A stretch of 30,914 nucleotides of DNA from Aphodoplasma sp045541115 (GTDB lineage: Bacteria > Bacillota > Clostridia > UBA1381 > UMGS1253). Both the position numbers and the translations under genes were made by a program. Position 1 is the first letter of the stretch. Each line of letters starts with the position of its first letter. Where the stretch lies: positions 1-30,914 of the forward strand of contig JAZQIM010000005.1 of NCBI GenBank assembly GCA_045541115.1. Reading direction: 5' to 3'. This document shows positions 30,562 through 30,914 of this stretch, one piece after another. Under the pieces are notes generated by a model. It saw only the letters and a program-made list of their open reading frames with translations. It was not told the DNA's origin and did not search any database.

Positions 30562-30597
30562 AGAAACTCCTCATTAAGTTATTTGTTTTTCTATTAC

Positions 30598-30626
30598 AGT
30601 ATACAGTATGATGCAAAAAAAATCAA
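30598..30626 (-). promoter_or_regulatory. Promoter of rsmA
   Basis: Minus strand: TTGATT (30626-30621), 17-nt spacer, TATACT (30603-30598). Confidence 0.72.
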
Positions 30627-30718
30627 GCGAATGGAGATGAGAGATAGGCATATAAAAGAGCAAAAGAAGCAGAAGAAAAAATAAAATAAAAAAACTCAAA
30701 AAAATATTAAAAAAAGTG

Positions 30719-30747
30719 TTGACAAAGGGTATTAAAGATGGTATACT
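30719..30747 (+). promoter_or_regulatory. Strong promoter, probably of an rRNA operon
   Basis: TTGACA (30719-30724), 17-nt spacer, TATACT (30742-30747), behind a long A-rich UP-like tract (about 30675-30715). Predicted +1 is A at 30753. The leader that follows and the absence of any ORF point to an rRNA operon. Confidence 0.85.
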
Positions 30748-30752
30748 AACAT

Positions 30753-30914
30753 ACGTCGCTTGCGAAAGTGACGAAAAAAGGCCCGACAAAAAAGGGCATT
30801 GGACATTGAAAATTGAACAGTGATGACCAAGCAAGGAAACTTGTCAAGAAATTTGAGTTAAAACGCAAAGCAACAAGCTTTGCACCTGACAAATGTCAGC
30901 AAAATGAGCTAATT
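30753..30914 (+). other. Structured leader, probably of a 16S rRNA precursor (gene outside the window)
   Basis: No ORF. In order: a 5' hairpin CGTCGCTT (30754-30761), GCGA loop, AAGTGACG (30766-30773); a GCCC/GGGC hairpin (30781-30797); a boxA-like antitermination segment, GGACATTGAAAATTGAACAG (30801-30820), typical of clostridial and bacillar rrn leaders; a GCAAAGC/GCTTTGC hairpin (30865-30883); a CTGAC/GTCAG hairpin (30886-30899); and the ending TGAGCTAATT, similar to sequence seen just before 16S genes. The 16S gene should begin within about 100 nt beyond the window. Confidence 0.7.

Noticed and set aside
30574..30834. 86-residue minus-strand ORF
   Set aside because: It lies over the rRNA-type promoter and leader and is made of A-rich tract complements (Phe/Leu runs).

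Overview
The window looks like a chromosomal segment of a low-GC Clostridia-type Bacillota (Firmicutes), probably from an uncultured or poorly described lineage. The evidence is AT-rich DNA, strong Shine-Dalgarno sites, near-consensus TTGACA/TATAAT promoters with 17-nt spacers, a WalRK-like two-component pair, the short HisG plus HisZ pair, exported proteins with copper-amine-oxidase-N stalk domains, a DUF4446 gene between parB and serS, and CCA-encoding tRNA genes. No phage, transposase or CRISPR array was seen.

Layout. 1-2.6 kb: TetR regulator downstream of the histidine kinase. 2.7-4.5 kb: response regulator, divergent from a SleB-type cell wall hydrolase. 4.5-5.8 kb: a UPF0126/TRIC-type membrane protein and an AT-rich orphan membrane protein. 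5.9-6.1 kb: an unrecognised small RNA gene with its own promoter and terminator. 6.3-7.1 kb: seven tRNA genes (Val, Asp, Phe, Gly, Cys, Glu, and a CAT tRNA) under a perfect-consensus promoter. 7.2-10.6 kb: galU-hslO and an M18 aminopeptidase. 10.7-14.1 kb: a partial histidine operon hisZ-hisG-hisA-hisIE. 14.1-18.3 kb: parA-parB-DUF4446-coiled-coil protein-serS, with two perfect parS sites upstream of parA. 18.5-19.9 kb: a GT-C/GT39-like membrane protein. 20-23.8 kb: potABCD polyamine importer. 23.9-25.8 kb: a parvulin-type foldase and ung. 25.77-26.26 kb: a gene-free stretch with a dense cluster of DnaA-box-like 9-mers. 26.3-28.9 kb: nth, divergent from glyA and a YkgJ-like cysteine cluster gene. 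28.9-30.6 kb: a DUF975 protein and rsmA. 30.7 kb to the end: a perfect-consensus promoter and structured leader that most likely precede a 16S rRNA gene lying just outside the window.

How it fits together. Several of these genes (walRK, soj/spo0J, serS, rsmA, hslO, an rRNA operon) sit near oriC in Bacillus subtilis. With two parS sites, a DnaA-box-like cluster, and stable-RNA genes pointing away from it on both sides (tRNAs leftward, rRNA rightward), the segment is probably origin-proximal; the gap at 25.9-26.2 kb is a candidate origin or DnaA-binding locus. dnaA itself is not in the window.

The most novel items are the small RNA at about 5938-6106, whose non-Watson-Crick stem positions are all G-U only when read from the minus strand, and the DnaA-box cluster. 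No complete new multi-gene system was recognised. All identifications rest on reading motifs by eye; no database search was run.
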